DNA of 64,000 bases, taken from Hemicentrotus pulcherrimus. Its lineage: Eukaryota > Echinodermata > Echinoidea > Camarodonta > Strongylocentrotidae. Positions 52,272 through 64,000 of this stretch are shown in pieces. The DNA lies in assembly GCA_003118195.1 (NCBI GenBank), contig BEXV01000027.1:278417-342416 (forward strand), given 5' to 3'. The position numbers and the translations under genes are program-made. The notes beneath the pieces were generated by a model that saw nothing but the letters and a program-made list of their open reading frames with translations, was not told the origin of the DNA and ran no database searches. How positions within the stretch are numbered: the first letter of the stretch is position 1; each line of letters begins with the position of its first letter.

Positions 52272-52558
52272 CTTGACTCGATGGTTGAGCAGAGACTCTT
52301 TACCCCCTGGTCCCCCGTAGTCCTCCATCATGAGGGTGGCTAGATTGGCAATGGGGACCCGCCCCATGTTAAGCCTCCTTCCTGACCCGAGGTTTGAACC
52401 CTGCCCGCTTCCCCCGCGGCTGTGGGCAGGTGTCTGGCGCACTGAACCACTCTCAGAACCACCCTGCTGCTGTGGCTGTTGTTGTTGCTGCTGTTGCTGT
52501 TGCTGCTGCATGTGTTGTTGCATTTGTTGTTGGCGTGTTGTATCCCCTGACACGCTGC
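52272..52558 (-). CDS. PCNX1-like: Pecanex-family protein, polyglutamine-linker exon
   Basis: Internal exon of 287 bp, with acceptor ATTATTTAG and donor AAG before GTGAGT on the minus strand. Two bases complete the Gly codon begun in the previous exon, and 95 codons follow, ending in phase 0 at NHRVK. The exon opens SVSGDTTRQQQMQQHM, continues with an uninterrupted run of 11 Gln, then PQQQGG, a Ser/Gly-rich stretch (GSESGS, SRGGSGQGSNLGSG), and a more ordered end with VPIANLATLMMEDYGGPGG and ESLLNHRVK. It lies where vertebrate PCNX1 has a long, poorly conserved Ser-rich linker between the core domain and the C-terminal tail. The Gln run uses mixed CAG and CAA codons, so it is not a pure CAG microsatellite. 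The exon is much richer in GC than its introns. Confidence 0.9.
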
Positions 52559-53130
52559 CTAAATAATAATTAATTCAGAAGCATAGTGGAATTTATTTCT
52601 TGGTGTCTAGCAGTCACATCACAACCAACTGAAATTGATAACATGGAGGACTTACACATGTCATCATAAACTAAGTCATTACCGGTGAAGATAAGTGTAA
52701 CATGGAGCACTTATTGCAGCATACATGTAGATGCATTAATGTTTTGTATTCTGAACAAGGCCTTTAACTCATAATGGCCTTTTACACATAATGGATTGAG
52801 CACACCATGAATTCATCTTTTCTTTTATTCTACCACCAGTCAGAGTTGCTTCTTGATGTCAAGATATAGATAGACAAAATATAAGATATTTAGAGAGGGA
52901 GAGAAAACAAAAGAGAAAGAAAGATAGATACAGAGATAGAATAACAGCCATTTTTAAATGTATGAAATAGGATAAAGGCCTAATTTGACTTTTCTATCAT
53001 TGCTGCAGTTTTTTTTTCTTCTGAAATTAAGATTGAGCTGGTCCAGCAACCAACCTTTTGATTGTATCTTTACAAATAAAGGTCATTCATGCCTATGCTA
53101 TGAATTAAACCACAATGAGTCTGTACATAC
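52559..53130 (-). other. Pecanex intron between linker exons (572 bp)
   Basis: Donor GTATGT at 53130 and acceptor TTTAG at 52559. It has a purine-rich low-complexity patch at about 52862-52945; nothing else was recognised. Confidence 0.85.
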
Positions 53131-53231
53131 CTCCCCCAGTACCAGGCTGGGTTGTATCTCCTTCTTCTTTATCCCCACTCCGTCTTACAGTCCCTCCGCT
53201 GCTGCAGCCCGCTACACAACGCTGTACTAGC
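53131..53231 (-). CDS. PCNX1-like: Pecanex-family protein, short linker exon
   Basis: Internal exon of 101 bp with acceptor ATCATCCACAG and donor GAG before GTATGT on the minus strand. Its first base completes the split Arg codon from the upstream exon; 33 codons follow and one base (G) is left for the next exon. The peptide is LVQRCVAGCSSGGTVRRSGD followed by KEEGDTTQPGTGG. The CxAGCxSGG pattern resembles the cysteine/glycine stretch that follows the conserved domain in vertebrate PCNX1 (GCGAGCNSGG as remembered). The rest is low-complexity linker. This exon was built from splice signals, phase and homology rather than from a long reading frame. Confidence 0.88.

Positions 53232-64000
<10,769 letters not shown>

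Overview
This is animal nuclear DNA, AT-rich and intron-dominated. It has many dinucleotide and trinucleotide microsatellites, small palindromic DNA-transposon relatives, a tRNA-derived SINE head and assembly gaps. The style of the short repeats (palindromes starting GGGGGGTGTTTCACAAAG or GGGCCCCGTCTTACAAAG) and the divergence of the two recognisable proteins from their vertebrate relatives suggest a marine deuterostome invertebrate, most likely an echinoderm such as a sea urchin. That taxonomic call is an inference. Nothing bacterial or viral was recognised.

Two genes are supported, both on the minus strand and both only partly inside the window. (1) The 3' end of a pecanex-family gene (PCNX1-like) occupies 39499 to beyond 64000. 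Four coding exons (59233-58959, 53231-53131, 52558-52272, 39780-39499) have canonical splice sites and compatible phases, and join into 945 coding bases ending in TAG. They encode the conserved end of the pecanex C-terminal domain, a Gln-rich linker and the conserved C-terminal tail. (2) The 5' end of a TMEM26-family gene starts at 26992 and runs off the left edge. Exon 1 (26992-26793) and exon 2 (4615-4423) are separated by a 22.2-kb intron and join in phase through a split Trp codon. The remaining exons must lie left of position 1.

Layout: 1-4422 is TMEM26 intron 2; 4616-26792 is TMEM26 intron 1, holding a SINE head, several MITEs and one doubtful plus-strand exon near 15.35 kb; 26993-39498 is the TMEM26 upstream region followed by the pecanex 3' UTR/intergenic DNA, with a 400-bp TAG repeat, a CpG-rich patch and several MITEs; 39781-52271 is the last pecanex intron (12.5 kb) with a large gap, a 480-bp foldback element and a nearly perfect 107-bp-arm hairpin; 52559-64000 is pecanex exons and introns.

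The two genes encode unrelated multi-pass membrane proteins and I see no evidence that they work together. No new system was found. The most interesting unexplained items are the long hairpin at 50284-50514, the inverted pair of nearly identical repeat ends that both run into assembly gaps (about 29.85 and 45.5 kb), and the possible unrecognised exon at 15.35 kb.
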